From positions 1 through 54,398 of the forward strand of contig JAJRVY010000102.1 in assembly GCA_024277065.1 (NCBI GenBank): a DNA stretch of 54,398 nt, given 5' to 3'. Source of the stretch: Planctomycetota bacterium. GTDB taxonomy: Bacteria; Planctomycetota; JAJSAM01; JAJVHW01. The position numbers and the translations under genes are program-made. Below the pieces are notes generated by a model that saw only the letters and a program-made list of their open reading frames with translations, had not been told where the DNA came from and searched no databases. Shown one piece after another: positions 1 through 10,500 of this stretch (the stretch's first letter is position 1; each line of letters begins with the position of its first letter).

Positions 1-372
1 GCGCCGCGTCCGCCATCGGCCGCCGAGCCGCCGGCGACGGACTTCGGGACCGTGCCCGTGAAGCGCCCGCGGGCCGCCCCACCGCCGCCCCCGGCGCCCA
101 CACCGGCGGCGATCCTCGCGAAGGTCGCGCCGCGCTACCCTAGCACGGCGCGTGAGCGCGGCATCGAAGGCGTCGTGACGCTGCGCGTCGTCGTGCTGGC
201 AGACGGCTCGCGCGGCGACATCATCGTCACGGGTTCGTCCGGCTCGGCCCTCCTCGACCGCGCCGCCGTCGCCGCCGTGAAGAGGTGGGAGTTCCGCCCC
301 GCGACCGTCCAGGGCAAGCCCGTACGATCGACCCTCGACCTCCCCCCGATCCGCTTCCGCCTGATCGACTGA
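1..372 (+). CDS. TonB family protein, C-terminal part (5' truncated by window)
   Basis: The reading frame is already open at base 1, so the start lies outside the window. A Pro/Ala-rich stretch (a TonB-like periplasm-spanning linker) is followed by a TonB C-terminal domain: AKVAPRYPSTARERGIEG, a GVVTLRVVV strand, and AVKRWEFRPATVQGKPV. This order is typical of TonB_C domains, which contact TonB-dependent outer-membrane receptors and transmit proton-motive energy. The stop codon abuts the stop of the convergent gene at 373 with no spacer. In planctomycete-like genomes such domains also occur as energy-transducer-like proteins of unknown receptor, so the partner cannot be named. Confidence 0.85.
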   Translation, partial: APRPPSAAEPPATDFGTVPVKRPRAAPPPPPAPTPAAILAKVAPRYPSTARERGIEGVVTLRVVVLADGSRGDIIVTGSSGSALLDRAAVAAVKRWEFRPATVQGKPVRSTLDLPPIRFRLID

Positions 373-1485
373 TCAACCGTCCTCGGGCTCTTCGAGGCCC
401 GGACCGATGCCACGGACGGCGAACTCGGGGACGGCGCCCTCGACGGTGCGGGGCTTGCCGCCGGCGTCGCGGAAGCGGCGCTCGGCGCGGCGCCGCAGGT
501 TGCCGAGGCCCCCGAGGACCGCCTCGCGCCAGGTCCCGTCGCCGTCGGGCACACCTCGGATGTCGAAGCCGTAGACGCGAGTCTGCAGCATCGCCACCCA
601 CGTGCCGTCCGAGGCGCGGATCGGCACCGAGACGTCCTGGCCGGCGAGCCAGTAGACATCCTCCGACGGCGAGAACATGTCGGTCACGAGGTGCCCCTCG
701 TCGTTCAGCGACGTGCGGATGCGAACGTCGCAATCGACCGTGCCGTAAGGGAACGGGACGTCGCTGCGGAACACCATCCGCACGATGGTGCATGCGCCCC
801 ACCCCTCATCGGGCGTGCGCACGTAGCCGCCCCGCACGGCATGGATCAGCTCGTAGTTGGCGTTGACGTTGCCCGTGTAGGTGGCAAAGTCGTTCTCCGC
901 GTCCTTGATCGCCTCGAGGTCGGCGTAGATCAGCGTCGCGGCCTGGTATACGTCCGTCGTGCCGCCCACCTCGCTCCAGAACGGGTCGCCGGACGCGGAA
1001 CGGTCGAAGGGCTCGGCGAGCAGCAGTCCGTCGTCGTCCTCGTACTCCTCGGAGTCCCACGCGTCGCCGTAGAGGCGGTCGTCGTTCACGAGCGCCGGCA
1101 GATACCCAGCGACGCGCTGCCACACCGACGGGCGCCGCGCGCGCAGGATGCGGAGCATGCGGCCGCGGCGCGCCGGATCGCCCTTGGCCTGGCGCAGTCC
1201 CCGCACGAGATCGCCGAAGGTGTGGCTCCAGGCCAGGTCGCGCTCACCGCGCTGCAGGGGGAACTCCATGGCGGCGAGTTCGCGCATCTCGCGCGCCAGG
1301 TCCACGCGCAGCGGCGGCTCGCGGGCGGACTCCGAGACGCGCAGCACAGGGAGCCGCCACTCGTCGTGGAACAGCGTCCGCGCCGCGTCGCGGCGCACGA
1401 TGCGCGGCACGAGCAGATCCTCCGCTGCGATGAGCGGAGCAGCCACGGCGGCGGTCAGGGCCAACAGAAAGACGGGGCGGCGCAT
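373..1485 (-). CDS. Secreted protein of unknown function
   Basis: A 370-aa protein beginning with a clear Sec-type signal peptide (MRRPVFLLALTAAVAAPLIAA). I do not recognise the mature domain. It has an acidic patch (DSEEYEDDDG) near the middle. The second half looks beta-rich, with aromatic and glycine-rich strands around GGYVRTPDEGWGACTIVRM and DVSVPIRASDGTWVAMLQTR. The latter resembles the strand pattern of extracytoplasmic Cache/PAS-type sensor modules, but the similarity is too weak to assign. It ends directly against the convergent TonB gene. The first ATG is used because the signal peptide begins there. Confidence 0.7.
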   Translation of the reverse strand: MRRPVFLLALTAAVAAPLIAAEDLLVPRIVRRDAARTLFHDEWRLPVLRVSESAREPPLRVDLAREMRELAAMEFPLQRGERDLAWSHTFGDLVRGLRQAKGDPARRGRMLRILRARRPSVWQRVAGYLPALVNDDRLYGDAWDSEEYEDDDGLLLAEPFDRSASGDPFWSEVGGTTDVYQAATLIYADLEAIKDAENDFATYTGNVNANYELIHAVRGGYVRTPDEGWGACTIVRMVFRSDVPFPYGTVDCDVRIRTSLNDEGHLVTDMFSPSEDVYWLAGQDVSVPIRASDGTWVAMLQTRVYGFDIRGVPDGDGTWREAVLGGLGNLRRRAERRFRDAGGKPRTVEGAVPEFAVRGIGPGLEEPEDG

Positions 1486-1554
1486 GGAACGTGAGTCCCA
1501 CGATACGCGCCGCCCCGCTCGTTTTCCCGTAGCAGTCGAGTTCGGGCCGCCCTG

Positions 1555-2922
1555 CTACATGATGCCGCAGGAGAGCACGGCGTCGGCGACCTTCGCGAAG
1601 CCGCCGACGTTGGCGCCCTTCACGTAGTTCACGTAGCCGTTGCCGTCGTGGCCGTACTGCACGCACTGCGCGTGGATCTTCTTCATGATGTCGTGCAGCC
1701 GGGCATCGACCTCCTCGCGCGTCCACATGAGGCGCTGGGCGTTCTGGGTCTGCTCGAGACCCGAGACGGCGACGCCACCGGCGTTCGCTGCCTTGCCCGG
1801 CCCGTAGAGGACCTTCGAGTTGAGGAAGATGTGGATGCCGTCGAGGTTGGTCGGCATGTTCGCGCCCTCGGCGACGGCGATGATACCGTTGTCCACGAGG
1901 AGCTTCGCCTCGTCACCGACGATTTCGTTCTGCGTGGCGCACGGGAAGGCGAGATCGGCCTTGACACCCCAGGGCTTCTGGCCCTCGACGTACGAGGCGC
2001 CGGAGAACTTCTCGGCCATCTCGGTGAGGCGCCCGCGACGGACCTCCTTGAGGTCCTTCAGGTACTCGAGGTGCTCCTCGGTGAACCCGTCCGGGATGTG
2101 CAGAAAACCGTCGTACTCCGAGACGGTGACGACCTTCGAGCCGAGGTGCAGGAGCTTCTCGACGCAGTAGATCGCGACGTTGCCCGAGCCCGAGACGAGG
2201 GCCGTCTTTCCGGCCGCGCTGTCGCCGCGCTCCTTGAGCATCTCCTCGACGAAGTAGACCGTGCCGTAGCCGGTGGCCTCGGTGCGGATGGGGCTGCCGC
2301 CGAACGACAGGCCCTTGCCGGTCATCACACCGGCCCAGCGCTCGGTGATGCGCTTGTACTGGCCGAAGAGGTAGCTGACCTCGCGGCCACCGACGCCGAT
2401 GTCACCGGCCGGGACGTCCACGTCCTCGCCGATGTAGGGGTAGAGCGCCGTCATGAACGACTGGCAGAAGCGCATGACCTCGCGGTCGCTCTTGCCCTTG
2501 GGGTCGAAGTTCGAGCCGCCCTTGCCGCCGCCCATCGGGAGCGTCGTGAGCGCGTTCTTGAACACCTGCTCGAAGGCCAGGAACTTCAGCGTGCCGAGCG
2601 TGACGCTCGGGTGGAAGCGCAGACCGCCCTTGTAGGGTCCGATCGCGTTGCTCATCTGCACGCGCCAGCCGCGGTTGACGTGGACGCCGCCCTTGTCGTC
2701 CTCCCACGCGACACGGAAGGTGTACGAGCGGTCGGGCTCGGTGAGCCGCTCGAGGAGCGCGTTCTCCTGATACCTGGGGTTCTCGAGGATGAACGGCATG
2801 AGCCAGTCCACCACCTCGGAGACCGCCTGGTGGAATTCGGGCTGGCCCGGGTTGCGAGCCCGCACGCCCTCCATGAATTCCGCAGTCGCCCGCTGTGCTT
2901 GACGTTCCAACGTGTCCGACAC
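1555..2922 (-). CDS. gdhA: Glutamate dehydrogenase, hexameric small-subunit type
   Basis: Interconverts glutamate and 2-oxoglutarate plus ammonia with NAD(P)H in the cytoplasm, linking nitrogen assimilation to carbon metabolism. The 455-aa length matches the ~450-aa hexameric GdhA class. Substrate-domain motifs are intact: GPYKGGLRFHP near residue 95, PMGGGKGG at 129-136 (containing the catalytic lysine), and PAGDIGVGGRE at 171-181 with the conserved Asp. The Rossmann motif GSGNVA follows, and then the nicotinamide-site region NAGGVAVSGLEQTQN. NADP preference is likely for this subfamily, but residues alone do not prove it. It appears monocistronic; upstream DNA on this strand carries no gene. 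Confidence 0.96.
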   Translation of the reverse strand: MSDTLERQAQRATAEFMEGVRARNPGQPEFHQAVSEVVDWLMPFILENPRYQENALLERLTEPDRSYTFRVAWEDDKGGVHVNRGWRVQMSNAIGPYKGGLRFHPSVTLGTLKFLAFEQVFKNALTTLPMGGGKGGSNFDPKGKSDREVMRFCQSFMTALYPYIGEDVDVPAGDIGVGGREVSYLFGQYKRITERWAGVMTGKGLSFGGSPIRTEATGYGTVYFVEEMLKERGDSAAGKTALVSGSGNVAIYCVEKLLHLGSKVVTVSEYDGFLHIPDGFTEEHLEYLKDLKEVRRGRLTEMAEKFSGASYVEGQKPWGVKADLAFPCATQNEIVGDEAKLLVDNGIIAVAEGANMPTNLDGIHIFLNSKVLYGPGKAANAGGVAVSGLEQTQNAQRLMWTREEVDARLHDIMKKIHAQCVQYGHDGNGYVNYVKGANVGGFAKVADAVLSCGIM

Positions 2923-3432
2923 GAGCCCCTCCTTGGTCAGGGGTCAGGGGGTGAATGAAGCGCGTGATCCTAGTCTCATGGGATCGCACGCCCGTGAACG
3001 CATCGAGGGTCAGCTTCATCCCGTCATCTCGGCCCCGGCGGAGAGCGCCGCGACCTCCGCCGGAGCGACCGGAGCGCCGACCCAGGCCCGACATGATGCC
3101 CGAACCCGTCGCAGACCGCGTGTGAGCGGAATCACGATTGCGAGGACAGTTGCGTGCGTCTCTCCCGCGTGCCGTGATCGTGAACGAGAACACGTCTCGC
3201 GATTCGCGCCACCAGTGTCGGCGCGGCGGTCCACTACGCTGGGTGCTCACATTGGGCGCTCGACGCGACGGAGCGCAACTCGTCGGTGCGCGAGGACGAC
3301 TTCGCCGACACGATCGTGATCTTGTGCGACGGCGAGCCGAACTGCGGACCGATCGCCGCCGTGGAAGACGTGCTCGACGAGGTGCACCGCAAGCGCTGAG
3401 AAGGTGTGGCTCGGGGCGGCCCGGCCGGGGCG
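2923..3432. other. 510-base stretch without an intact gene
   Basis: This lies between the gdhA start and the end of the HupE-like gene. The 5' leader of gdhA occupies the first part, including a purine-rich AAGGAGGGG-type ribosome site on the minus strand just before the start. The plus strand holds a degraded VWA-like C-terminus (listed separately). ORFs called here by the track are short, Arg-rich and unlike proteins. No RNA gene was recognised. Confidence 0.6.
3184..3399 (+). pseudogene. Remnant of a VWA-domain-like protein (C-terminus only)
   Basis: From base 3184 the plus strand is open to a TGA at 3397-3399. The last ~40 codons read like real protein: EDDFADTIVILCDGEPN, then VEDVLDEVHRKR. 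This matches the penultimate strand (xDTIxxLxDGxP) and last helix of the von Willebrand A-like domains common in large secreted planctomycete proteins. There is no in-frame ATG, GTG or TTG early enough to make a domain, and upstream codons dissolve into stops at 3181. I infer a truncated gene relic. A chance ORF is possible but the motif order argues against it. Confidence 0.45.
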
Positions 3433-4425
3433 CTACCCGAACGCGCTCACGCGCTGGATCGTCCAGTACACGGCTACGGCGCCGATCCCGTAGGCGGGCA
3501 CCCACGCCGCCCAGCGCGGCGTGACGCCGACACACCGGCGGGCCAGGGCGAGCACAGCGAGGACGGCCCCGACGAAGAGCAGTTGGCCGGCCTCGACCCC
3601 GACGTTGAAGAGGAAGAGCGCCACGGGGATGGCGTGTCCAGGGAGCCCCACCTCGCGCAGGGCGCTCGCGAACCCCAGGCCGTGGAGCAGACCGAAGACG
3701 AGCGCCACGATCCACGGCGAGCGTGCGGTCACGCCTTCCTGCCCGCGCAGGCCATGCACGATCTCGGCGGCGACGAAGACGATACTGAGCGCGATCACGG
3801 CCTCGACCGGGGCCGGCGGGACGCGCAGCCAACCGAGCGTGGCGGCCGCGAGCGTGATGCTGTGCGCCACGGTGAACGCCGTGATCGTGAAGAAGAGACG
3901 GCGGCGGCCCTTCACGAGCATGAGCAGCGCGAGTACGAACAGCAGGTGGTCGATCCCCCCGAGGATGTGCTCGACGCCGAGCGCGAAGTACGTTCCGGCG
4001 AGGGACCAGAGGCTCGGCTCCGACGCGAGGACGAAGCTCGGGTGCGTCGGCTCGACGCGGCTCACGAACGACGTACCGCTGCTCTGCTCGACACGCACGA
4101 GCACGTCGGTCATCGTCCCGCCGAGGCCGTCGAAGTGAATCGTCTCGCCCGTCAGTCCTCCCGCGCGGCGCACGCTCCAGCGATCGACGAACGCGCCGCG
4201 CGCGAAGACGCCGCGGTGCTCGCTGGTGTCCTCGGTCCCCGCCGGAAATCGCAGGTGGATGCCGAGGCGCATGCTCTCGCCCGCCGCCGGCACCTTCCAC
4301 AGGACGTCGTACGTCTCGGGGCCGGTCTGCGTCAGCTCGAGATAGCCCGGCCGCACCTCGTGCGCGAGCGCCGTGCCGCTCAGGCAGAGCAGGGCGAGGA
4401 GGCACGCCGCCCACCAGCGCGTCAC
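3433..4425 (-). CDS. HupE/UreJ-type membrane protein (HupE/UreJ_2-like)
   Basis: A 330-aa protein with a signal peptide, a ~130-residue extracytoplasmic beta domain, then six or so membrane helices. The membrane part carries the family hallmarks: GVEHILGGIDHLLFVLALL, FTVAHSITLAAATLG, LLHGLGFASALREVGLP and LFNVGVEAGQLLFVGA. Histidines in these helices suggest metal (Ni/Co/Cu) handling as in HupE/UreJ, but the substrate is not established. It starts with GTG overlapping the PPIase stop (GTGA), so it is the third gene of the DUF3604-PPIase-HupE operon. No urease or hydrogenase genes are nearby, so nickel supply to those enzymes is not supported by context. Confidence 0.85.
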   Translation of the reverse strand: MTRWWAACLLALLCLSGTALAHEVRPGYLELTQTGPETYDVLWKVPAAGESMRLGIHLRFPAGTEDTSEHRGVFARGAFVDRWSVRRAGGLTGETIHFDGLGGTMTDVLVRVEQSSGTSFVSRVEPTHPSFVLASEPSLWSLAGTYFALGVEHILGGIDHLLFVLALLMLVKGRRRLFFTITAFTVAHSITLAAATLGWLRVPPAPVEAVIALSIVFVAAEIVHGLRGQEGVTARSPWIVALVFGLLHGLGFASALREVGLPGHAIPVALFLFNVGVEAGQLLFVGAVLAVLALARRCVGVTPRWAAWVPAYGIGAVAVYWTIQRVSAFG

Positions 4426-5324
4426 GGCTTCCGCGCCCCGTCCGTCCCCGCCGTCCCGCCCGGGTCGCCGCTTCCGTCAGACGTACCCTGCGGCCACTCG
4501 ACGACGACGCGGTAGCGCGCCACCAGACCGTCGTAGAAGCGCTTCGAGGCCTCGTCGCGTTGCGCCGACGCCCAATCCCGCTCGACCTCCGCGCGCACGT
4601 CGTCGAGGGGCGGAAGCGCCCCCGGATCGCGCGCATCGACGCGCACGATGTGTAGGCCGAAGGCCGACTTCACGGGCCCGCTCCACTCGCCGATCGGCAA
4701 CTCCGCGACGCTCTCGAGGAACGGCGCTCCGAACGTAGCGATCACGTCCTGCGCGCTCGCGTCCCGATACGCGTGCTCGAGCAGCGACGGATCGCCGAGT
4801 TCGCGGGGGTCCGCCTCGTCGCCGAGCGCCCGCACGTCCGCGAGGACGGCGCGCGCGTCTGCCGCGGGATCGTCACCGTGCAGTTCCGGGTTCACGTAGA
4901 GCTGACGGAAGCGGAACCGTGCCGGCCGCGTGTAGCGATCGGCGTGCTCCGCCAGCCACGCCTCGAGCTGCGGCTCGGTGGGCGCCGCCTGCTCGATGAT
5001 GTCGTCCACGGCGAACTCCATCTTCTGGCGCACGCGACGCCGAATGATGGTGTCGTCCACATCGACACCGAGCGCCTTGCCCTCACGGTAGAGCGCCTCC
5101 TCGAGGACGAAGTCGTCCACGAGAGTGCGCAGCTCGGGCGCCGACGGCGGCCGCTGCCACGTCTTGGCGAAGAGGGCCGCCAGATTCTCGATACGGCCCC
5201 GGGAGACGACGATCTCGTCGCCACCCGCGGGGGCCGTGCGCCGCCCCATCAGGGCGTCCAGCGCGAAGAGGGCCGCCCCGAGGAGTACGAAGTGGAGCAA
5301 TGGCTCCCGGATGAAATGTCTCAC
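4422..5324 (-). CDS. Parvulin-type peptidyl-prolyl cis-trans isomerase, membrane anchored
   Basis: The track ORF is longer (to 5852), but its upstream part shadows the DUF3604 gene. The GTG at 5324 overlaps the DUF3604 stop (GTGA) and gives 300 aa starting [20 protein letters not shown], an N-terminal membrane anchor. A SurA/PrsA-like helical region follows. The parvulin (PpiC) domain sits in the C-terminal half, with the typical end [19 protein letters not shown]. It probably folds exported proteins in the periplasm. Coupling to the secreted DUF3604 enzyme and the HupE-like protein suggests those are clients, which is inference from gene order. Confidence 0.85.
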   Translation of the reverse strand: MRHFIREPLLHFVLLGAALFALDALMGRRTAPAGGDEIVVSRGRIENLAALFAKTWQRPPSAPELRTLVDDFVLEEALYREGKALGVDVDDTIIRRRVRQKMEFAVDDIIEQAAPTEPQLEAWLAEHADRYTRPARFRFRQLYVNPELHGDDPAADARAVLADVRALGDEADPRELGDPSLLEHAYRDASAQDVIATFGAPFLESVAELPIGEWSGPVKSAFGLHIVRVDARDPGALPPLDDVRAEVERDWASAQRDEASKRFYDGLVARYRVVVEWPQGTSDGSGDPGGTAGTDGARKP

Positions 5325-7246
5325 TTCGCCGGCGTGAACCAGATCGGTGAGGTGTACGCCAGCTCCTGCAGGACGGTCGTGGCGCCCTCGGGGATCTCGA
5401 CGCCGAAGCGGTAGGCGTCGTAGACGACCCACCGCGGTGTCGGGATCTCGATCACACGCGCGTAGTAGAATGCACGCTCTGCGGGGTCGAACTCCGGGTC
5501 GGTCCAGACCGTCGCGAGCTCCGACGCACCAATCGTGTTCGTCCAACTCGCGCGCTCGATGTCCACCGTGTTGCCGACCTGCGTGGCGCAGTTCCCGTCC
5601 GTGATCTCGCGGCCGGCCGACACCGACACGTCGTAGACGCGCTCGTGGGTCCGGCCCTCGCCATCGAGCCAGCCCTTGATGATCTGGATGCGATCGAGGT
5701 TCGCCCCCTCGGGGTCGCGCAGGGCGTAGACCATGAAGCTCGGCGCCCCGTCGCCGTCGTGGGCGCGCAGGTCTCCGCCCATCGGAACACCCTTGGCGTA
5801 GCCGACGAAGGCCGGCTGACGACTGCTGAGGTCGGCGGCCACGAAGTCCCAACCGCCGAACAGGCGCACCGTCATGCGCGGACCGGTCGTGGCGTAGACC
5901 TCCTTGCGGGCCATCGCATCGAAGATCGACTCACGCGTGTTCTCCTTCGCCCACACCGCCGCGAGCCCGGAGGCCGACTGCTGCCACGAGTAGAGGACGC
6001 CCTGATCCGTCTTCATGAACGGATGGCTCATGCGCTCGGGCGAGGGCTCGTAGCCGGAGTGCTTGCCGAAGAAGTTGTCCTCTCCGGCGGTGGCGAGCGA
6101 CGTGTGCGAGTCGGTCGAACCGACCATGCCGAACTTGTAGGGATTGGTGCCGAGCCGTTCCTCGAGGGCCAGTCCGTTCTTGAGGGCCTCACGGGCGTAC
6201 TCACCGGCGAGCATGGCGTCCGTCTTCGCGACGGACAGGTCAAGGTTGCCGACGTCCCATGCCTCGAAGTCGGCGAACCCGTCGTCGGGAGAGAGCTTGG
6301 GGTGCGTCTCGCTGTCGCCCTTGATCTGCGTGACCTCGTAGAGCGGCTCCCATTTCGCGCGCTGCTCGACGTAGCGCTTGTCGAGCTTGCGTCCCGAGTA
6401 CTGGGCGTCGATCGGGAACATGATCCCGTTGGACAGGTTGCCGTTGTGCGCGAGCGCCAGGACCGAACCGCCGGTCTTCTCCTCGTACGACGCCATCCAG
6501 TCGTACAGATCGAGGGGGTCGGGGCTGCCGACCGGCGCCTGCGTCGTGTACGGCACGATGCGCTTGGCCTGCACCGGGCCGTCGCGGAAGATGACGTTGC
6601 GGTGCATGTTGGCCCCCTTGACGAGGGAGGTCCACTCGAAGCCCAGCAACGCCGTGAAGCGGCCCGGCTCGTTGTACTTCTCGGCGGCATCGACGGCCCG
6701 CTGCCAGATGCTCTTGTACTTGTTCGAACCCGGCGAGTAGTGGCCGAACATCTCCGGATCCATCTTCGCCTGAGAGAAGGTGGTGATCAGGTCGAGCGCC
6801 GCCTTGACGCCGGCCTGCCCGCCCTCGCGCATTCCCGCGAACCAGCGGCGCCCCTGCTCGGACCTCATGATCTCCGGAGCGCCGGCCATGACGTCCTGGA
6901 CCATGCCGAGTCCGTCGGAGTGATCGGAGACGAGGATCCAATCGAGGGGCCGCGTCAGCTTCACGGGCTGACCGGTGGACGAGACGACATCCTCGCCGCG
7001 GGCGAACCGATGCGCCTCCTCGGGGCCGAGCCGGTTGCCGAAGAGGCCCGCGTCCATCGACAGCGCCGTGTGCACATGGCTGTCGCCCCACAGCGGACGT
7101 GTGGGGAACGCGCGCGCCGCGTACGGGGAATACACCTTGCCGGGGTAGGCACCCGGTTCGGGCGTCTCGGACGCGCTGTCCTGGGCGGCTGCGATGCTCG
7201 ACAGTGCCAGAACTGCGAGGGACGCGGTCGCAAGGGCGATCTTCAT
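5321..7246 (-). CDS. DUF3604-family secreted metallohydrolase-like protein
   Basis: A 641-aa protein. The start is placed at [22 protein letters not shown], a signal peptide preceded by AGGAGTG; the track ORF runs 34 codons too far upstream. Family-typical, PHP-like metal-binding motifs are present: [14 protein letters not shown] near the N-terminus, [21 protein letters not shown], and [21 protein letters not shown]. The DUF3604 family is widespread but without a firmly assigned substrate; a phosphoesterase or hydrolase role is inferred from the PHP-like histidines. It is the first gene of a translationally coupled trio with a PPIase and a HupE-like protein, an arrangement I recall from other bacteria. 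Confidence 0.9.
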   Translation of the reverse strand: MKIALATASLAVLALSSIAAAQDSASETPEPGAYPGKVYSPYAARAFPTRPLWGDSHVHTALSMDAGLFGNRLGPEEAHRFARGEDVVSSTGQPVKLTRPLDWILVSDHSDGLGMVQDVMAGAPEIMRSEQGRRWFAGMREGGQAGVKAALDLITTFSQAKMDPEMFGHYSPGSNKYKSIWQRAVDAAEKYNEPGRFTALLGFEWTSLVKGANMHRNVIFRDGPVQAKRIVPYTTQAPVGSPDPLDLYDWMASYEEKTGGSVLALAHNGNLSNGIMFPIDAQYSGRKLDKRYVEQRAKWEPLYEVTQIKGDSETHPKLSPDDGFADFEAWDVGNLDLSVAKTDAMLAGEYAREALKNGLALEERLGTNPYKFGMVGSTDSHTSLATAGEDNFFGKHSGYEPSPERMSHPFMKTDQGVLYSWQQSASGLAAVWAKENTRESIFDAMARKEVYATTGPRMTVRLFGGWDFVAADLSSRQPAFVGYAKGVPMGGDLRAHDGDGAPSFMVYALRDPEGANLDRIQIIKGWLDGEGRTHERVYDVSVSAGREITDGNCATQVGNTVDIERASWTNTIGASELATVWTDPEFDPAERAFYYARVIEIPTPRWVVYDAYRFGVEIPEGATTVLQELAYTSPIWFTPAK

Positions 7247-7550
7247 GGGCAAACACTCCTCTCTCGATGGATGGGGTCGTGCGCGGCGGTCACGCCGCCG
7301 CGTCCGGAGCGGCCGCTGCCGCTGACGCGCACCAGCACACTCCGACACACGACGATCTCACGGTAGCACGGGAGCACGGGGTGGCCGGCGCGGGGATTCG
7401 GGGCAGATTCGGGGCAGTCCGGGCCATGGAGCGGGGCATGGCAACCATGAACGCGGAGACGGTCGCAACGGCCTCCTCGGGCGGAAGCCGTCCGCGGCGG
7501 CCGCGCCGCCGGAGCGGCCCGGGAGCGGTCGTCGCGGCGGCCGCGAAGCG
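7247..7550. other. 304-base intergenic region upstream of the DUF3604 operon
   Basis: Contains the ribosome site for the DUF3604 gene at its left edge. No convincing gene is visible. There is a GC-rich inverted repeat around 7290-7312 and a short direct repeat of GGGGCAG-type units near 7396-7420. Either could be chance in 70% GC DNA. The promoter of the operon must lie here or within the preceding gene, but no -35/-10 pair stands out. Confidence 0.5.
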
Positions 7551-10500
7551 TCAGCGCCCGCAGACGCAGTACGCCTGGTCGGCGCCGCCGAGGACGGAAT
7601 CGAGGGGCGGGCCCTGCGGCAGCTCACGGCGCTCGGGCAGGATCTGGGCCATGACGCGCGCGTCGTAGAGGCGGCCGTTCGCGACGACGTAGGTGATCCG
7701 CTCGGACGCCGAGACGTCCTCCAGCACGGCGTCGTCCACCACGATCAGATCCGCGAGGTACCCGGCCCTGACGGCGCCCAGTTCGCGCTCCAGGCAGAGA
7801 GCGCGCGCGCCCTCGTACGTCGCGCAGCGCAGTGCCTCGTGGGGCGTCATGCCGCCCTGCACGAGCATCCAGATCTCCCAGTGCGCGGCGAGTCCCTGGA
7901 GTTGGCCGTGGGCGCCGATCTGCACGTGGCCGCCGCGGCGCTCGACGTCCGCGCACGTGCGCGCGAGACGGAAGTGATTGTAGTCCTCGTCGTCGGTCGC
8001 CAGCACGCGGCGGCGGGCGGCGGGATCGATCACGCTGCGCGGCACGAAGCGCGCCAGGCGCTCGTTCTGCCAGACCTTCGTCTTGGCGTACCACCAGTTC
8101 TCCCCCATCAGGCCGCCGTAGCCGACGACGAGCGTAGGCGTGTAGCCGGTACCGCTCTCCGCGAACAGCCGTAACTCCGGTTCATAGAGCGGCGCGACGG
8201 GGATCGCGTGCTCGATGGTCGTGTGGCCGTCGAGCAGATGCGTCATGTTGTAGTGCAGTGTCGAGCCGCCCTCGGGCACGACGAGGATGCCGAGTTCGCC
8301 CGCCGCCGCCATCACCTGCTGGCGCTGCTCGCGCCGCGGCTGGTTGTAGGACTTCACCGAGCGCGGGCCCCAGGCGATGGTGCGCGCGATCTCCTGACGC
8401 GCGTCGTCGAGCGAGTTGATGACCGCCTTCGCGTCGCCCTCCGCGCCGTAGAGGATCGTGCCCGTCGAGAGCAGCCGGGGACCGAGCCGCAGGCCGGCGC
8501 CCACCATCTCGGACTCGGTGTAGATGCCCTGCGTGTCGTTGCTGGGGTCGTGCGTGGTCGTCACACCGAACGCGAGTTGCGCGACGAGCTTCCAGTTCTG
8601 CTGCGGCAGGACGCCGCCGGACGGTGAGCCCGAGTGCGCGTGCACGTCCACGAAGCCGGGCATCACGACGCGGCTGCGGCAGTCGATGTCCACGGCGCCG
8701 TCCGGAATCGCCACCTCGCCTTCCTTGCCGACCGCCTCGATGCGACGCCCGCGCACGATGACGACACCGTCCTCGATGACGGTGAGGTCGTCCATGGGCA
8801 GCACGGTCCCGTGGCGCAGTGCGAACAGCGTCTGCGGCGCGTCCGCGGGCACGGAGAACCCCACGCGCTGCGCCGTCGCGCCGACGCCGCGCGGCGCGTC
8901 CTCGCCCTGCACGGGCGCCGCCGCCATCACGTCCGCGACGGTCGCGGCGAACAGCTCCGGACCGAGGCTCCAGCGCACGACGGACGAGTCCGCCGACCAC
9001 GACAGGTACGTGCCACCGGGGTACGACAGACGTCGCACGGGACCGCCCTTCGCGTCCGGCCCCAGCTCCAGTGCACGCGGCTGCGGCGGCAGCGGCGCGA
9101 CATACGTCTGCCACAGCTCCTCGAACGCGATCCAGCGGCCGTCGGGCGACACCGCGAAGTCCCGCGCGTGCTCGGATGTCGCAAGAACGCGGCGGTCCGA
9201 GCCGATGCGATCGATGCCGACGAGCGCGTTCTTCTCGCCCTCGCGCGAGAGCAGCAGGATGCGGCGCCCGTCCGCCGAGAAGCGCGGCTTGCGGCCCTCG
9301 CGCCTCAGGAATCGCGGCTGCGCCCCGTCCTTGACCTTGATGCGGTAGATACCCGGCTCTGCCGCCCACTGCCCGCCGCGGAAGCCGTCGCCGGCGCCGC
9401 GGTGGTAGACCACCTCGGCGCCGTCCGCGGAGAGGTCCGCCGACAGGTAGTGCCCGGGGATCGCGACCACGGTGCGCCCGGCCCCACCGTCGATGCCGAT
9501 CGTCTTGACGCGGCCCCCGGCGGCGTCGCTCCAGGTGACGTAGACGACCGTCCGGCCGTCGCGGGACAGGCGCGGCGCGAACTCCAGTTCGGGGGCGTCC
9601 GTAAGGCGCACGGGCGCCCCGGCCCCGCTCCTGCGGTAGAGATGTCCGAGCGCGGAGAAGACGACGGTACCGTCCGGCGCCACGCTCGGCCAGCGCACCA
9701 CGTTCACGTCGAACGTGTCGCCGGCGATCGAGTGCGGTGTGCGGCGCAGCGGCAGCAGGCGCTGCCGCACGGCGGCCCGGAAGGGGATGGGCGTGGCCGC
9801 GCCACTCGCGACATCGACGCGAACCAGCCCGCCCTGCGCCCAGATGACGATCGACGCGCCGTCCGGCGTCCAGTCGAATCCCGGATACGGACCGAAGATG
9901 GCCCACGTCTCCTGCTGGTCGTGGGAGAGGCCGTCCCAGACGTCGCGGATCTCCCCCGACGCCAGGTCGAGCACCGCCAGCACGCTGCGATTGCGCTCAC
10001 GGCGCACGAACGCGAGCGACGCGCCGTCGGGCGAGGGCTCGGGGCGTACGGCGCCGCCGGGCCGCCGGATCAGATCGCGGATCTCGCCGCTCTCCATGTC
10101 CAGCCGGCGGATGACGTAGATCGTTCCGTGCGGGTCCTTGTTGTACTGGAACGTCTTGCCGCCCGACATGTCCTCGGACCAGTAGAGATACCGGCCGTCG
10201 GGCGAGATCGCGGGCTCGCCGACGTCCTGCTGGTCGTTCTTGCGCTCGGTAAGGCGCAGGCCCTCGCCGGCGGTCGACTCGCCGTCGGCCGGCAGCCGGT
10301 ACATCCACATCTCGCCCGCGCCGAGACTGCGGCGCGACGTGAAGTGCTTCTTCGCGACGACGTAGTCGCCGGACGGATGCCAGACCGCATTATTGAGGAG
10401 CCGCAAGCTCTCGGTCGTCAGCGCACGGCGCCGCGCGCCGTCCGCGTCCATGACCCAGACGTTGTCACCACCACCGCGGTCGCTCGTGAACGAGATCGCC

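Noticed and set aside
2402-4636. 744-aa minus-strand ORF and other long Arg/Ala/Pro-rich ORFs (for example 19798-21669, 49511-51637, 52029-54368)
   Set aside because: They lie antisense or out of frame to well-supported genes and have the Arg/Pro/Gly composition of GC-rich shadow frames.
7285-7312. GC-rich inverted repeat as terminator of the propeller-amidohydrolase gene
   Set aside because: Located 240 bases past the stop, with no T-run, and such pairing is expected by chance at this GC content.
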